23,334 nucleotides of DNA from CALRGL01 sp964374035 (GCA_964374035.1 CAYJWY010000014.1:1-23334), one strand, 5' to 3'. Shown: positions 15,230-22,159, counted from the first letter of the stretch. The notes: a model not told the origin generated them from the letters alone. Numbers and translations are program-made.

Positions 15230-15934
15230 ATGGAAGGATTCTTACTGATCGATAAACCCGAAGGTCTCACCTCCCACGACGTTGTCAATCGCGTGCGACG
15301 ACTTACTGGAGAAAAACGTGTTGGACACGCGGGAACCCTGGATCCGTTTGCAACCGGACTCTTGATCGTTGGCGTTGGACGAGCCGCCACAAGGGAGATG
15401 GACAAGCTGGTCGGGCTGGATAAAGTGTACGAGGCGGAGTTTGTGCTTGGGGCGAGGTCGGACACGGACGACCGAACAGGAACCCTCACTCCGGCTCTCC
15501 CCCTTGCAAAGGGGGAGTTAGAGGGGGTCGCGATCGAACGCGAACTCAACAAATTCCTGGGCACCATCGAACAGATTCCCCCAGCCTATTCCGCAATCAA
15601 GATAGGTGGAAAAAAAATGTATGAGGCGGCGCGTGAGGGAAAGCCGTTGGCGGCGAAGGCGCGAACCGTGACAATCTATTCGATTGAGATCCTTCGCTTT
15701 GCTCAAGATGACAACAAGGTGACCGTCCACATTTACTGTTCGACCGGAACCTACATTCGTGCGATCGCCCGCGACTTGGGTGAGAGCCTTGGTGTTGGTG
15801 GATATGTCGGCGAATTGCGCCGCGAGAAGATCGGCCCCTTCTCGATAGACGAGGCGAAAACCCTTGAAACATTGCACGACATGGGCGTTCAGAGCGCTCT
15901 CATTGCCGTCGAAACCTTGCTTCAACGGCTTTGA
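15230..15934 (+). CDS. truB: tRNA pseudouridine-55 synthase
   Basis: A 234-aa enzyme that converts U55 of the tRNA T-loop to pseudouridine. The family start is MEGFLLIDKPEGLTSHDVV. The catalytic aspartate is D38 in GHAGTLDPFATG, followed by KVYEAEFVLG, IPPAYSAIKIGGKKMYEAAR (about 116-135) and CSTGTYIRAIARDLG (170-184). It ends without a clear PUA domain, as in short TruB forms. Two stretches are coded by dispersed repeats: residues 86-101 (LTPALPLAKGELEGVA) and 153-161 (EILRFAQDD), both in places where the family varies in length. The ATG at 15230 is chosen; an in-frame GTG at 15209 is possible. No Shine-Dalgarno is seen. It ends just upstream of the rny leader. Confidence 0.95.
   Translation: MEGFLLIDKPEGLTSHDVVNRVRRLTGEKRVGHAGTLDPFATGLLIVGVGRAATREMDKLVGLDKVYEAEFVLGARSDTDDRTGTLTPALPLAKGELEGVAIERELNKFLGTIEQIPPAYSAIKIGGKKMYEAAREGKPLAAKARTVTIYSIEILRFAQDDNKVTVHIYCSTGTYIRAIARDLGESLGVGGYVGELRREKIGPFSIDEAKTLETLHDMGVQSALIAVETLLQRL
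15487..15530. repeat. Palindromic repeat carried in frame inside truB (first)
   Basis: CTCCCCCTT (15497-15505) pairs with AAGGGGGAG (15509-15517), followed by TTAGAGGGGG. The same block pattern occurs in comEC at 4588-4690. It codes for TruB residues 86-101. Confidence 0.75.
15686..15713. repeat. Dispersed repeat arm carried in frame inside truB (second)
   Basis: 28 bases beginning GAGATCCTTCGCTTTGCTCA match the repeat arms at 15131-15158 and 23052-23079 with few differences. They code for EILRFAQDD (residues 153-161) immediately before the conserved CSTGTYIR block. Confidence 0.8.
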
Positions 15935-15959
15935 CAGTGTGCTGACAAACTGCTAATCT
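15931..15959 (+). promoter_or_regulatory. rny promoter
   Basis: TTGACA (15931-15936), 17-nt spacer, TAATCT (15954-15959) with extended -10 TGC. It overlaps the truB stop codon. The predicted start near 15966 gives rny a leader of about 218 nt. Confidence 0.7.
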
Positions 15960-15985
15960 CCGAAGCGTAATTCATGATGATTAGA

Positions 15986-16171
15986 CTCTCGACAAGAAGT
16001 TGAACTTGTGCAACCCCTCCGAAGCTTTTAGTCACCGACGCGCCAAAGCGCCATGGCGACGGCACGCGAAGGAGGGGGCCGTGATTTCCCTATGATTCAA
16101 TCCGTTTCCCCACTGAAACAAGGGCCACAAAAAAACGATCATGCATCGTTTGTTCAACTTCTTGTCGAGAG
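15986..16171 (+). ncRNA. Structured 5' leader of rny bounded by a 20-bp inverted repeat
   Basis: CTCTCGACAAGAAGTTGAAC at 15986-16005 is perfectly complementary to 16152-16171, which lies 12 nt before the rny ATG. The 146 nt between can fold into several hairpins: CCCCTCC/GGAGGGG (16014-16020 with 16071-16077) enclosing GTCACC/GGCGAC and GCGC-CAAA-GCGC (16031-16060); GTTTC/GAAAC near 16110; and AAACGAT/ATCGTTT (16134-16152). The result is a multi-helix junction closed by a long stem. A promoter begins about 20 nt before the closing stem's predicted transcript start, so it should be part of the rny mRNA. I do not recognise a known riboswitch class. A small non-autonomous mobile element with 20-bp terminal repeats is the main alternative, but no target duplication is obvious. 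Confidence 0.6.
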
Positions 16172-16183
16172 ATAAGAAGTTTT

Positions 16184-17749
16184 ATGTTCACCATATCAAC
16201 GGTTATTACCGCACTGATTGCGTTGCTTTGCGGCGCCGCGGTCGGCTATGTTGCCCGCAAAATGCAGGCGAAGGTGTCGGGCGACGAGGCCGAGCTCAAG
16301 GCGGAAAAAATACTTTCCGAGGCAAAGAATAAACAACACGAACTGCTCCAAGAAACAAAAAACAAACAACAGGAAATGCTACTCGACGCGAAGGAGAAAG
16401 CGATGAAAGTCGTTGAGGAAGCAAAGCAGACCGAACAAGGTCTTCGACGCGACATTCAGGATCAGCAACGACGTCTGGAAAAACGCGAGAGCTTGTTTGA
16501 TGAGAAACTGCTCGAGATCGAAGACAAAAAAACACAACTCGAGGAAAAGGCGCAAGAAATTCGTGACGTGAAAGAAAAGGTGCTTAAGATCAAAGACGAA
16601 CAAGTGGCGAAACTCCAAGAGGTTGCGGGGCTCACCCACGCGCAAGCTGAGGAGCGACTCATGAAACAGGTGGAAGTTGATGCTGAGGAAGTGCTCATCA
16701 GCCGCATGCGCAAACTTGAACAAGAGACGGAAGAGGAACTAGAACTGAAGTCTCGCAAAATCCTTTCACTGGCTCTCACCCGTTTCGCCTCGTCCGTTTC
16801 TACGGACTCGACCACAACCGCGGTTGAGCTACCAAACGATGAAATGAAAGGACGTATTATCGGAAAAGAAGGTCGCAACATCAAGGCGATCGAGATGCAG
16901 ACAGGAACGGAAATTATTGTCGACGATACACCAAACACCATCACCATTAGCGGCTTCTCCCCCATCCGCCGCCAAGTTGCCAAGATGGCTCTGGACGCGC
17001 TCATCAAGGACGGCCGCATTCACCCGGCCCGCATCGAGGAAGCCATCGCGAACTCGAAGAAACTGCTCGCGCAAGATTTACGCAAGGCTGGTGAGGACGC
17101 GCTGTATCAACTCGGCGTGCCGGTCTCGTCCATCGATCCAAAGCTCACGTCGATTCTTGGACGCATGAAATATCGCACGAGCTACGGACAAAATGCGCTA
17201 CAACACTCGATTGAAGTAGGAACCATCGCGGGCATGATCGCGGAAGAATTGAAAGCCGACGTGTTCATCTGCAAAAAAGGTGGGCTCTTCCACGACATCG
17301 GCAAAGCGGTCGACCACGACATGCAGGGCGCGCATCCAGAAATCGGTTACAACATCATGAAAAAATTTGGCTTCCCCGAAGAAATCTGCTACCAGTCAAT
17401 CGCCCACCACGAAGATCGCCCTCGCACCATTGAAGGAGCGATCGTGAAGGCGGCTGACGCGATCAGCGGAGCTCGACCGGGAGCACGCAAACAGTCGCTG
17501 GAGCAATTCGTACAACGCATGGAAGAACTCGAGAAGACGGCGTCTGCGTTTGGCGGTGTTGAGAAGGTCTATGCGATTCAAGCGGGTCGAGAGATTCGCG
17601 TGTTCGTTCATCCAGAAGAAATCAATGACCTCACGGCCTACTCACTTGCCAAGGACATTGCCACCAAAATCGAAGCCGAGTTGAACTATCCAGGTGAAAT
17701 CCGCGTGACCGTGATTCGCGAGACCCGTGTGATTGAATACGCAAGATAA
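16184..17749 (+). CDS. rny: Ribonuclease Y
   Basis: A 521-aa membrane-anchored endoribonuclease that starts mRNA decay. An N-terminal membrane segment (3-24) is followed by a long charged coiled coil (about 32-195). The KH RNA-binding domain has GRIIGKEGRNIK (223-234). The HD phosphohydrolase domain has H341 (LQHSIEVG), the H370-D371 pair (LFHDIGKA) and AHHEDRP (407-413). The C-terminal domain ends VTVIRETRVIEYAR. Length equals the family standard (about 515-525). The only upstream purine run is AAGAAG 5 bp before the ATG. The long structured leader suggests post-transcriptional control of its own mRNA, as is known for RNase E in E. coli; this is inference by analogy. hup follows with its own promoter. 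Confidence 0.97.
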   Translation: MFTISTVITALIALLCGAAVGYVARKMQAKVSGDEAELKAEKILSEAKNKQHELLQETKNKQQEMLLDAKEKAMKVVEEAKQTEQGLRRDIQDQQRRLEKRESLFDEKLLEIEDKKTQLEEKAQEIRDVKEKVLKIKDEQVAKLQEVAGLTHAQAEERLMKQVEVDAEEVLISRMRKLEQETEEELELKSRKILSLALTRFASSVSTDSTTTAVELPNDEMKGRIIGKEGRNIKAIEMQTGTEIIVDDTPNTITISGFSPIRRQVAKMALDALIKDGRIHPARIEEAIANSKKLLAQDLRKAGEDALYQLGVPVSSIDPKLTSILGRMKYRTSYGQNALQHSIEVGTIAGMIAEELKADVFICKKGGLFHDIGKAVDHDMQGAHPEIGYNIMKKFGFPEEICYQSIAHHEDRPRTIEGAIVKAADAISGARPGARKQSLEQFVQRMEELEKTASAFGGVEKVYAIQAGREIRVFVHPEEINDLTAYSLAKDIATKIEAELNYPGEIRVTVIRETRVIEYAR

Positions 17750-17761
17750 TTGTGCTAACAT
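17733..17761 (+). promoter_or_regulatory. hup promoter
   Basis: TTGAAT (17733-17738), 17-nt spacer, TAACAT (17756-17761) with extended -10 TGC, overlapping the rny stop. The predicted start is near 17768. Confidence 0.6.
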
Positions 17762-17770
17762 GAGCGCACA

Positions 17771-17779
17771 TTATCCACA
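17771..17779 (+). promoter_or_regulatory. DnaA-box-like 9-mer in the hup leader
   Basis: TTATCCACA, an exact DnaA-box consensus, lies between the predicted hup start (about 17768) and the ATG at 17785. The position would allow DnaA to block transcription. This is inference. Confidence 0.4.
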
Positions 17780-17784
17780 CCCGT

Positions 17785-18075
17785 ATGAACAAGGCCGACC
17801 TCGCATCTCAACTCGCTGACAAGCTCAACGTCTCAAAAAAACTAGCCGAAGATTTTGTCGCCACCTTTGAAGACATCGTCACAAAGGCACTCGTCCAAGG
17901 CCAGGAAGTGACCATAGCGGGTTTTGGAACTTTCAGTGCCCGCACCCGCAAGGGCCGCATGGGCGTGAACCCACAAAATCCATCGCAACCGATAGAAATC
18001 CCGTCCGTTGTCGTGCCGAAGTTTAAAGCGGGAAAGGCGTTGAAGGATACGCTGAAGGGAAAACGAAGCGTGTAG
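17785..18075 (+). CDS. hup: HU-family DNA-binding protein
   Basis: A 96-aa histone-like protein that bends and compacts DNA as a dimer. N-terminal helices (MNKADLASQLADKLNVSKK) are followed by the family signature GFGTFSARTRKGRMGVNPQNP (46-66) and the beta arm, whose tip carries the conserved NPQNP proline, then VPKFKAGKALKD. It could equally be an IHF-type subunit, but a single copy with this pattern suits HU. There is no Shine-Dalgarno; the leader of about 17 nt holds a DnaA-box-like 9-mer. A strong terminator follows 3 bp after the stop. Confidence 0.96.
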   Translation: MNKADLASQLADKLNVSKKLAEDFVATFEDIVTKALVQGQEVTIAGFGTFSARTRKGRMGVNPQNPSQPIEIPSVVVPKFKAGKALKDTLKGKRSV

Positions 18076-18077
18076 AA

Positions 18078-18108
18078 AAAAACGACTGACTCTGTGTCAG
18101 TCGTTTTT
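18078..18108 (+). terminator. hup terminator
   Basis: A 13-bp perfect stem AAAAACGACTGAC/GTCAGTCGTTTTT (18078-18090 with 18096-18108) has a 5-nt loop. It works in both orientations and contains the stop codon of the antitoxin remnant on the other strand. Confidence 0.9.
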
Positions 18109-18226
18109 GATTTTGCGTTCAATTCTTTTTGTAATTGCGGCATACTCCGCCTCAAGATTATCGTAAGCTTTTTTGAGCTCCGGATCTTTTTAAAAGTTTG
18201 GTTTTAAATTTTTTGTAGGATTCCAT
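18097..18226 (-). pseudogene. Frameshifted, truncated Xre/HigA-type antitoxin remnant
   Basis: From the ATG at 18226 the minus strand reads MESYKKFKTKLLK, then runs out of frame at a run of five A residues (about 18187-18191). Removing one A restores DPELKKAYDNLEAEYAAITK and IERKIKND before a TGA at 18099-18097. The restored 42 residues resemble the N-terminal 'LLKDPE.KKAYD.L..E...I...IE.R' segment that precedes the helix-turn-helix of many Xre-family antitoxins. The helix-turn-helix is absent because the frame stops inside the hup terminator. It lies 14 bp after the kinase gene, same strand. The family match is from memory of the pattern. A functional short peptide or a sequencing error at the A run are alternatives. 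Confidence 0.55.
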
Positions 18227-18240
18227 AATTAAGGGTGTAA

Positions 18241-18759
18241 TTAAACTTTCGATTTAATCAACTCCAAAACGCGCTTCAATGTCTCTTCTTCAGATTGTTG
18301 TTGCGTGTCTATGATCACAGCCTTCGTACGCTGATGCTTCAGCTCGTCAATGTTGTTCCAGAACATCTCGCATTTTTCTGGGGTGAGCAAACCATCTTTT
18401 CTCCATCCCCGATCATCGGCACGCTTCATGACGACTTCTTTTGGAGCCCACAAAATAATCTCGTGAACGTCGGCGCCGTACTTCTTGGCCAACGCATAAT
18501 AGGAATCGATGACACCTGGATCAAAAATCATCTTGTCGATGATGATATCGCGGCCGAGGCGAAGAATGGTGTCGATGATCGCTTGGGAGAGCGCAAGGGT
18601 GATTTCCCGTCGCTCTTCTTGGTATTCACGGTAATGACTGATGAATCGCATTTGCGCATCAATATCAAATAAAAAGGAAAGAGGCATGGTTTCGTGCAAG
18701 CCGGCGGCGAGCGTGGTTTTCCCAACTCCGCAAGGGCCGTTGATGATGATCATGTTCAT
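18241..18759 (-). CDS. P-loop kinase-like ATPase (AAA_33/AAA_18 type)
   Basis: A 172-aa protein. Walker A is INGPCGVGKTT (6-16); DIDAQMRFI (32-40) supplies acidic residues; RDIIIDKMIFDPG (70-82) resembles the Walker-B-like segment of small-molecule kinases; and R113, R117 and R120 form a lid-like patch. The size and layout fit small nucleotide or antibiotic-type kinases of the AAA_33 group; the substrate is unknown. The reading frame opens 65 codons earlier, but the ATG at 18759 begins the family pattern, and a promoter at 18772-18800 would start transcripts only about 6 nt upstream. An Xre-type antitoxin remnant follows, so a toxin role (zeta-like) can be considered but is not supported by residues I can see. 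Confidence 0.8.
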   Translation of the reverse strand: MNMIIINGPCGVGKTTLAAGLHETMPLSFLFDIDAQMRFISHYREYQEERREITLALSQAIIDTILRLGRDIIIDKMIFDPGVIDSYYALAKKYGADVHEIILWAPKEVVMKRADDRGWRKDGLLTPEKCEMFWNNIDELKHQRTKAVIIDTQQQSEEETLKRVLELIKSKV

Positions 18760-18771
18760 AGACGTTGTTCG

Positions 18772-18800
18772 AGTATACCAAGCCAGCTTCTTGCTGAAAA
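18772..18800 (-). promoter_or_regulatory. Promoter of the P-loop kinase gene
   Basis: Minus strand TTTTCA (18800-18795), 17-nt spacer, TATACT (18777-18772) with extended -10 TGG. The predicted start near 18765 is about 6 nt before the ATG. Confidence 0.55.
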
Positions 18801-18871
18801 CAAAAATAACGACCCAGCGTGGCTGAATCGTCAGTCGAGAATCACGATGATGGTCAACAAGATGAAACGTT

Positions 18872-19441
18872 TCATTGCGAACCATTAGGAAGGCTGGGCA
18901 TTGGACTGGGCTTGGAGGCGGGTCTGGATGATTGATGAAGTCGCAACAACCCAAGAAACGCTGTGATACCGATCATGGTGATTGTAACACTACCGATTCG
19001 AGAGGTTTGACCAACCATGAGTGTGGCGTAGATCACTGTTGCTTCAATGAGGTAAAGACCAAGTCGGCGCACCTGTGAAGAACCCTCATCTTTAAACAGA
19101 GGTATCCACGAGATCGCGTAGATGTTCACCAGGCACATCAAAGCAACAAGCGTTGCCAGAATTTCGCTCCTGAATTGATTCTGGGTGTATGAGGAGGGTG
19201 TTGACAACACAACAGCGGTGCACGCCATCACAGCAACGCCGCTGGTCGTAAAGACGTGCATGATCTTCTCGTTGTAGACGTACAGCATCTTTACGCAGTA
19301 GGCGAGCACGAGGATTGCCACCGAAACAGTGAACGGCACGATGATCGCGTTCATGACCGTTGCGTTCATCGCAAGCATGCCATGAAAACAACTGGCTGTC
19401 ATGAGCATCATCACAATGGCGGCGAGAACAAATGTCTTCAT
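18872..19441 (-). CDS. Unknown multi-pass membrane protein
   Basis: A 189-aa protein I do not recognise. It has about six hydrophobic segments, near 4-22, 31-53, 63-81, 95-115, 127-145 and 151-167, and a Pro/Ser-rich tail (RPASKPSPMPSLPNGSQ). The ATG at 19441 is chosen because GGAG lies 6 bp before it; an in-frame ATG at 19453 has no such site. A promoter at 19477-19505 and a perfect TATAAT at 19519-19524 on the same strand lie upstream. The gene diverges from the TTG-start gene at 19697 across an intergenic region with repeated GTTAC boxes. Function unknown. Confidence 0.65.
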   Translation of the reverse strand: MKTFVLAAIVMMLMTASCFHGMLAMNATVMNAIIVPFTVSVAILVLAYCVKMLYVYNEKIMHVFTTSGVAVMACTAVVLSTPSSYTQNQFRSEILATLVALMCLVNIYAISWIPLFKDEGSSQVRRLGLYLIEATVIYATLMVGQTSRIGSVTITMIGITAFLGLLRLHQSSRPASKPSPMPSLPNGSQ

Positions 19442-19476
19442 TGAACACTCCATGTGAGGTGGGAAGGAACACCGCG

Positions 19477-19505
19477 ACCTTAGCGCAAAGACGTCTCAAC
19501 GTCAA
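19477..19505 (-). promoter_or_regulatory. Promoter of the membrane protein gene
   Basis: Minus strand TTGACG (19505-19500), 17-nt spacer, TAAGGT (19482-19477). The predicted start near 19470 gives a leader of about 29 nt that includes the GGAG site. Confidence 0.5.
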
Positions 19506-19510
19506 TCCTC

Positions 19511-19565
19511 GTAACATGATTATAGAGTTACGCATAACCGGGTTACACGCAGGTAATCTGGTTAC
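19511..19565. promoter_or_regulatory. Cluster of GTTAC/GTAAC boxes in a divergent intergenic region
   Basis: Boxes lie at 19511-19515 (GTAAC), 19527-19531 (GTTAC), 19535-19539 (TAACC), 19541-19546 (GGTTAC), 19552-19557 (GGTAAT) and 19560-19565 (GGTTAC). A minus-strand TATAAT (19519-19524) lies among them. The core is the same as in the palindrome at 6779-6816. A shared regulator is possible. Confidence 0.4.
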
Positions 19566-19696
19566 GCGCAGACATGCAGACAGGCTCAAACATACGATTA
19601 TGTTCAGGTTGAATACCGAAACCCTATATTGACAATCAAACAAATTTCGTGTTCTCTTGTTGTGAAACCTTTTCGCGCATAACTGAAGGAGGCATC

Positions 19697-20104
19697 TTGG
19701 ACAGAAAAGCCGAGCAGGACTTCGCAGAATTCATCTTGAGATCGTTCACGTATCTGCGTCGGTGGGCGCATCTGTATCGTAGAGAAATTCGATTTCATGA
19801 TTTCGAACAAACGGTGATCCTCACTGCCGACGAAGAAGTCTACACGTACAGAGGGAAACGAGATGAGGCGATCTCAATTCTCAAAGCCAAACGCATCGTT
19901 GAAATCGATCGGCCAGAATCTCGTGTCTACGCTCTGGCGCAAACATTTCGCATCGAACCTGGATTCAACAGCCCTGTTGCTCTCATCGACCGCAACGCGC
20001 TCTTGAAACTGATTGCCGTAGATCAAAAAAAATATCCGAATGCCTATCTGCCGCAGGAGGATCTGAGTGAATCCGACATCGAACCCTTCGATCCCGACGG
20101 ATAA
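19697..20104 (+). CDS. Unknown 135-aa protein with a TTG start
   Basis: I do not recognise this protein. The start is set at TTG 19697 because AAGGAGG lies 5 bp upstream, the best ribosome binding site in the window; the open frame extends back to a GTG at 19649 that lacks one. Residues 1-35 are basic and helical (FILRSFTYLRRWAHLYRRE). Residues 40-85 could be a small alpha/beta or winged-helix unit (VILTADEEVYTYRGKRDE, ILKAKRIVEIDRPESRVYAL). The C-terminus is acidic (EDLSESDIEPFDPDG). A possible -10 TATATT lies at 19625-19630. Two terminators follow. Confidence 0.65.
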   Translation: MDRKAEQDFAEFILRSFTYLRRWAHLYRREIRFHDFEQTVILTADEEVYTYRGKRDEAISILKAKRIVEIDRPESRVYALAQTFRIEPGFNSPVALIDRNALLKLIAVDQKKYPNAYLPQEDLSESDIEPFDPDG

Positions 20105-20113
20105 CACACACTT

Positions 20114-20139
20114 CGACCAAGCAAGCCTTGGTCGTTTTT
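20114..20139 (+). terminator. Terminator of the TTG-start gene
   Basis: CGACCAAG (20114-20121) pairs with CTTGGTCG (20127-20134) around a 5-nt loop, followed by TTTTT. It lies 9 bp past the stop. Confidence 0.9.
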
Positions 20140-20149
20140 GTTGCAATCG

Positions 20150-20176
20150 AAAACAGTCGCAGGAGGCGACTGTTTT
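20150..20176 (-). terminator. Bidirectional terminator serving proS
   Basis: AAAACAGTCGC (20150-20160) pairs with GCGACTGTTTT (20166-20176) around a 5-nt loop, with T residues on both sides. It lies 12 bp past the proS stop on the minus strand and backs up the preceding plus-strand terminator. Confidence 0.85.
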
Positions 20177-20188
20177 TTTCCTACAGTC

Positions 20189-21475
20189 TCAATGTTGTGT
20201 GAGATGCGCAGGCGCATGGATCCACATCGAAACGTGCTCGACCACATCGCCCTGCGCAACCATGCGACTCTGCGTCTCATGTCGCTCTTTCCATTCAACC
20301 GCGTTCTCGCCTAGAGTCTTCTCACTGACAACGAGGCGCAGTGGAATGCCGATCAAATCCGCGTCTGCAAACTTCTCGCCCGCGCGCACGTCACGATCGT
20401 CCCAGAGAACTTCGACGCCGGCGCTGTTGAGATCCTCGACCAGAGACTGCGCAGTCGATTCGATTTGCTCATTCATCGTTGCATCATTACTTCCAATCGT
20501 TGCGAGATGCACCTGAAACGGCGCGACGGACTTTGGCCACATCATGCCCTTGTCATCGTGATGGACCTCGACGATCGAACCCATGACACGCGACGGACCA
20601 ATGCCGTAGCAACCCATAAAGACGTCGAGAGGTGTGTTATCGGGACCGGCGACCTTGAAATCGAAGGCGTCCGTGAAGCGTGTCTTCAGCGGAAAAATAT
20701 TTCCGACTTCGATGGTTTTTGTTTCTTTAATCACTCCCTTGCCGCACGTTGGGCAGGCATCGCCCGCTTTCACCTCGGCGATCTCGCGGTTCTGCGCGAA
20801 GCCGCAGTCACAGTGATAGACGAGATCCTCGCCGTGTTCTGTTGCAACCTGGAACTCGTGACTATACTTCGAGAACACGCCGCCGCTTGCATCAACGACC
20901 ATCGCGTCGAGACCACAGCGTCGAAACACATTCAAGTACGATCCTTTTGATCGCTCATAGAAACTCCAGAAATCCTCCTCGCTCGTGTGAAAACTATACA
21001 AGTCCTTCATAGAAAACTCTCGACCGCGCAAGAGTCCAGACTTCGCGCGCGCCTCGTTGCGGAATTTGTCTTGGACTTGGTAAACCGCAAGTGGAAGATC
21101 TTTGTACGATTTCACATACTGCTTCACGAGCGGCGTGACGACTTCTTCATGTGTTGATCCCAGCGCGTATTGCTTCTCGCCGTGGCCAACGAGCTTGAAC
21201 AAAACATCAATCTTGTCCCAACGCTCGGTCGTGTCGTAGAGATCTTTTGGATGCAGTGCGGGCATGTAAATTTCGCTTGCACCAAGCGCATTCATCTCAC
21301 TGCGCACGATGTTCTGAATCTTGTTTAGCACGCGCAAACCAAGCGGCAAGTACGTGTAGACTCCGGCCATCAGTTGGTTCACAAATCCGGCCTGCGTCAA
21401 CAAGCGAGCATTCATGGACTCCGCATCCTGAGGAACCATTTTGTTCGTTTTTCCGAAAAGGGTTGAGTAGCGCAT
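20189..21475 (-). CDS. proS: Prolyl-tRNA synthetase, short form without editing insertion
   Basis: A 428-aa class II synthetase that charges tRNA-Pro. Motif 1 lies near 45-75 (LPLGLRVLNKIQNIVR), the proline-binding loop is GSTHEE (107-112), motif 2 is FRNEARAKSGLLRGREFSMKD (138-158), and motif 3 is MGCYGIGPSRVMGSI (287-301). The C-terminal anticodon-binding domain covers about 315-418. Between motifs 2 and 3, where E. coli ProRS has the roughly 180-residue INS domain that clears Ala-tRNA-Pro, only a short Cys4 segment remains (CDC at 222-224, CPTC at 241-244). The start at 21475 (MRYSTLFGKT) is chosen over an opening 23 codons earlier. No Shine-Dalgarno is seen. It lies 61 bp after vapC. Confidence 0.95.
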   Translation of the reverse strand: MRYSTLFGKTNKMVPQDAESMNARLLTQAGFVNQLMAGVYTYLPLGLRVLNKIQNIVRSEMNALGASEIYMPALHPKDLYDTTERWDKIDVLFKLVGHGEKQYALGSTHEEVVTPLVKQYVKSYKDLPLAVYQVQDKFRNEARAKSGLLRGREFSMKDLYSFHTSEEDFWSFYERSKGSYLNVFRRCGLDAMVVDASGGVFSKYSHEFQVATEHGEDLVYHCDCGFAQNREIAEVKAGDACPTCGKGVIKETKTIEVGNIFPLKTRFTDAFDFKVAGPDNTPLDVFMGCYGIGPSRVMGSIVEVHHDDKGMMWPKSVAPFQVHLATIGSNDATMNEQIESTAQSLVEDLNSAGVEVLWDDRDVRAGEKFADADLIGIPLRLVVSEKTLGENAVEWKERHETQSRMVAQGDVVEHVSMWIHAPAHLTQH

Positions 21476-21536
21476 ACATGTTTGTTCGAGCTCAACGATA
21501 GCGTATCGAGACGGGGTTTGCAATGTTTGAAAACAA

Positions 21537-21920
21537 TTAGGCACTAGCTCGTTTCAAGCGTTTGTCGAGTGTAAGGAGTGACGCATGTTCTTGGATCGAC
21601 AGTGAGAGATAGGAAGCGTCGTAGATGTTCAACTTTTCTCTATGAGCAAGTTCCAAGACATGCTGTTGGTTGATTGAAAATAAGGCGATGTCCAGTTGTT
21701 GAAATTTTTGCAGTACACCAAAGGCCTCCTCTGTTGTGATACGTTTTCGATCAACGGCACAGAGAATTGCATTAGCGATCTCGTAAGGAAGAAGCGTGGG
21801 GGCCAGATAAAACAGTTGCCCCTGAATAAACGAAGCAAAAGAAACATTGACTTCAAGACCGTATTCATCGGGCATTAAAAAAGCCAAACAAAAAGATGCA
21901 TCGATGACGCACCTCTTCAT
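21537..21920 (-). CDS. vapC: PIN-domain toxin, VapC family
   Basis: A 127-aa PIN-domain ribonuclease, the toxin of a VapBC pair; known family members cut tRNA or rRNA when free of antitoxin. The four acidic residues expected of the fold are visible: D7 (CVIDASF), E47 (LPYEIANAI), D101 (IYDASYLSL) and D119 (LTLDKRL). Length is typical (about 125-140). Its ATG overlaps the vapB stop by 4 bp (ATGA), a sign of coupled translation. All catalytic residues are intact, so it is probably active. Confidence 0.9.
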   Translation of the reverse strand: MKRCVIDASFCLAFLMPDEYGLEVNVSFASFIQGQLFYLAPTLLPYEIANAILCAVDRKRITTEEAFGVLQKFQQLDIALFSINQQHVLELAHREKLNIYDASYLSLSIQEHASLLTLDKRLKRASA

Positions 21921-22159
21921 ATCTTCCGACGATAATTGATCATGGCCTTGTAATCAATCCGACCTTTCACAGGCTTGGGACGATTTTTCAAAATCCACTC
22001 ATAAGCCTCTTTTCTCTTTTTCAGTACTTCGTCGTTAGGAAGCTGTTCAACGGCCTCGCGAACCAAATCGGAAGTCGAACGCTTCAAGCGCTTCGCCCGT
22101 TTCTGAAGGCGCGTCCAAATTTTTTGATCAAACAAAATGTTCACGCGTTTGGTAAGCAT
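21917..22159 (-). CDS. vapB: Ribbon-helix-helix antitoxin, VapB-like
   Basis: An 80-aa protein whose N-terminus (TKRVNILFDQKIWTRLQKRA, then SDLVREAVEQL) fits a ribbon-helix-helix DNA-binding domain: a beta strand followed by two helices. The basic C-terminal part (ILKNRPKPVKGRIDYK) would wrap and block the toxin. It precedes vapC with a 4-bp overlap, the usual order. Such antitoxins repress their own promoter; the short direct repeat ATGTTGATGTGTATGT at 22164-22179 between promoter and start is a possible operator. Confidence 0.85.
   Translation of the reverse strand: MLTKRVNILFDQKIWTRLQKRAKRLKRSTSDLVREAVEQLPNDEVLKKRKEAYEWILKNRPKPVKGRIDYKAMINYRRKI

Noticed and set aside
15986..16171. tmRNA, SRP RNA or RNase P RNA
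   Set aside because: None of the conserved sequence blocks of these RNAs is present on either strand; the region is better read as the rny leader.
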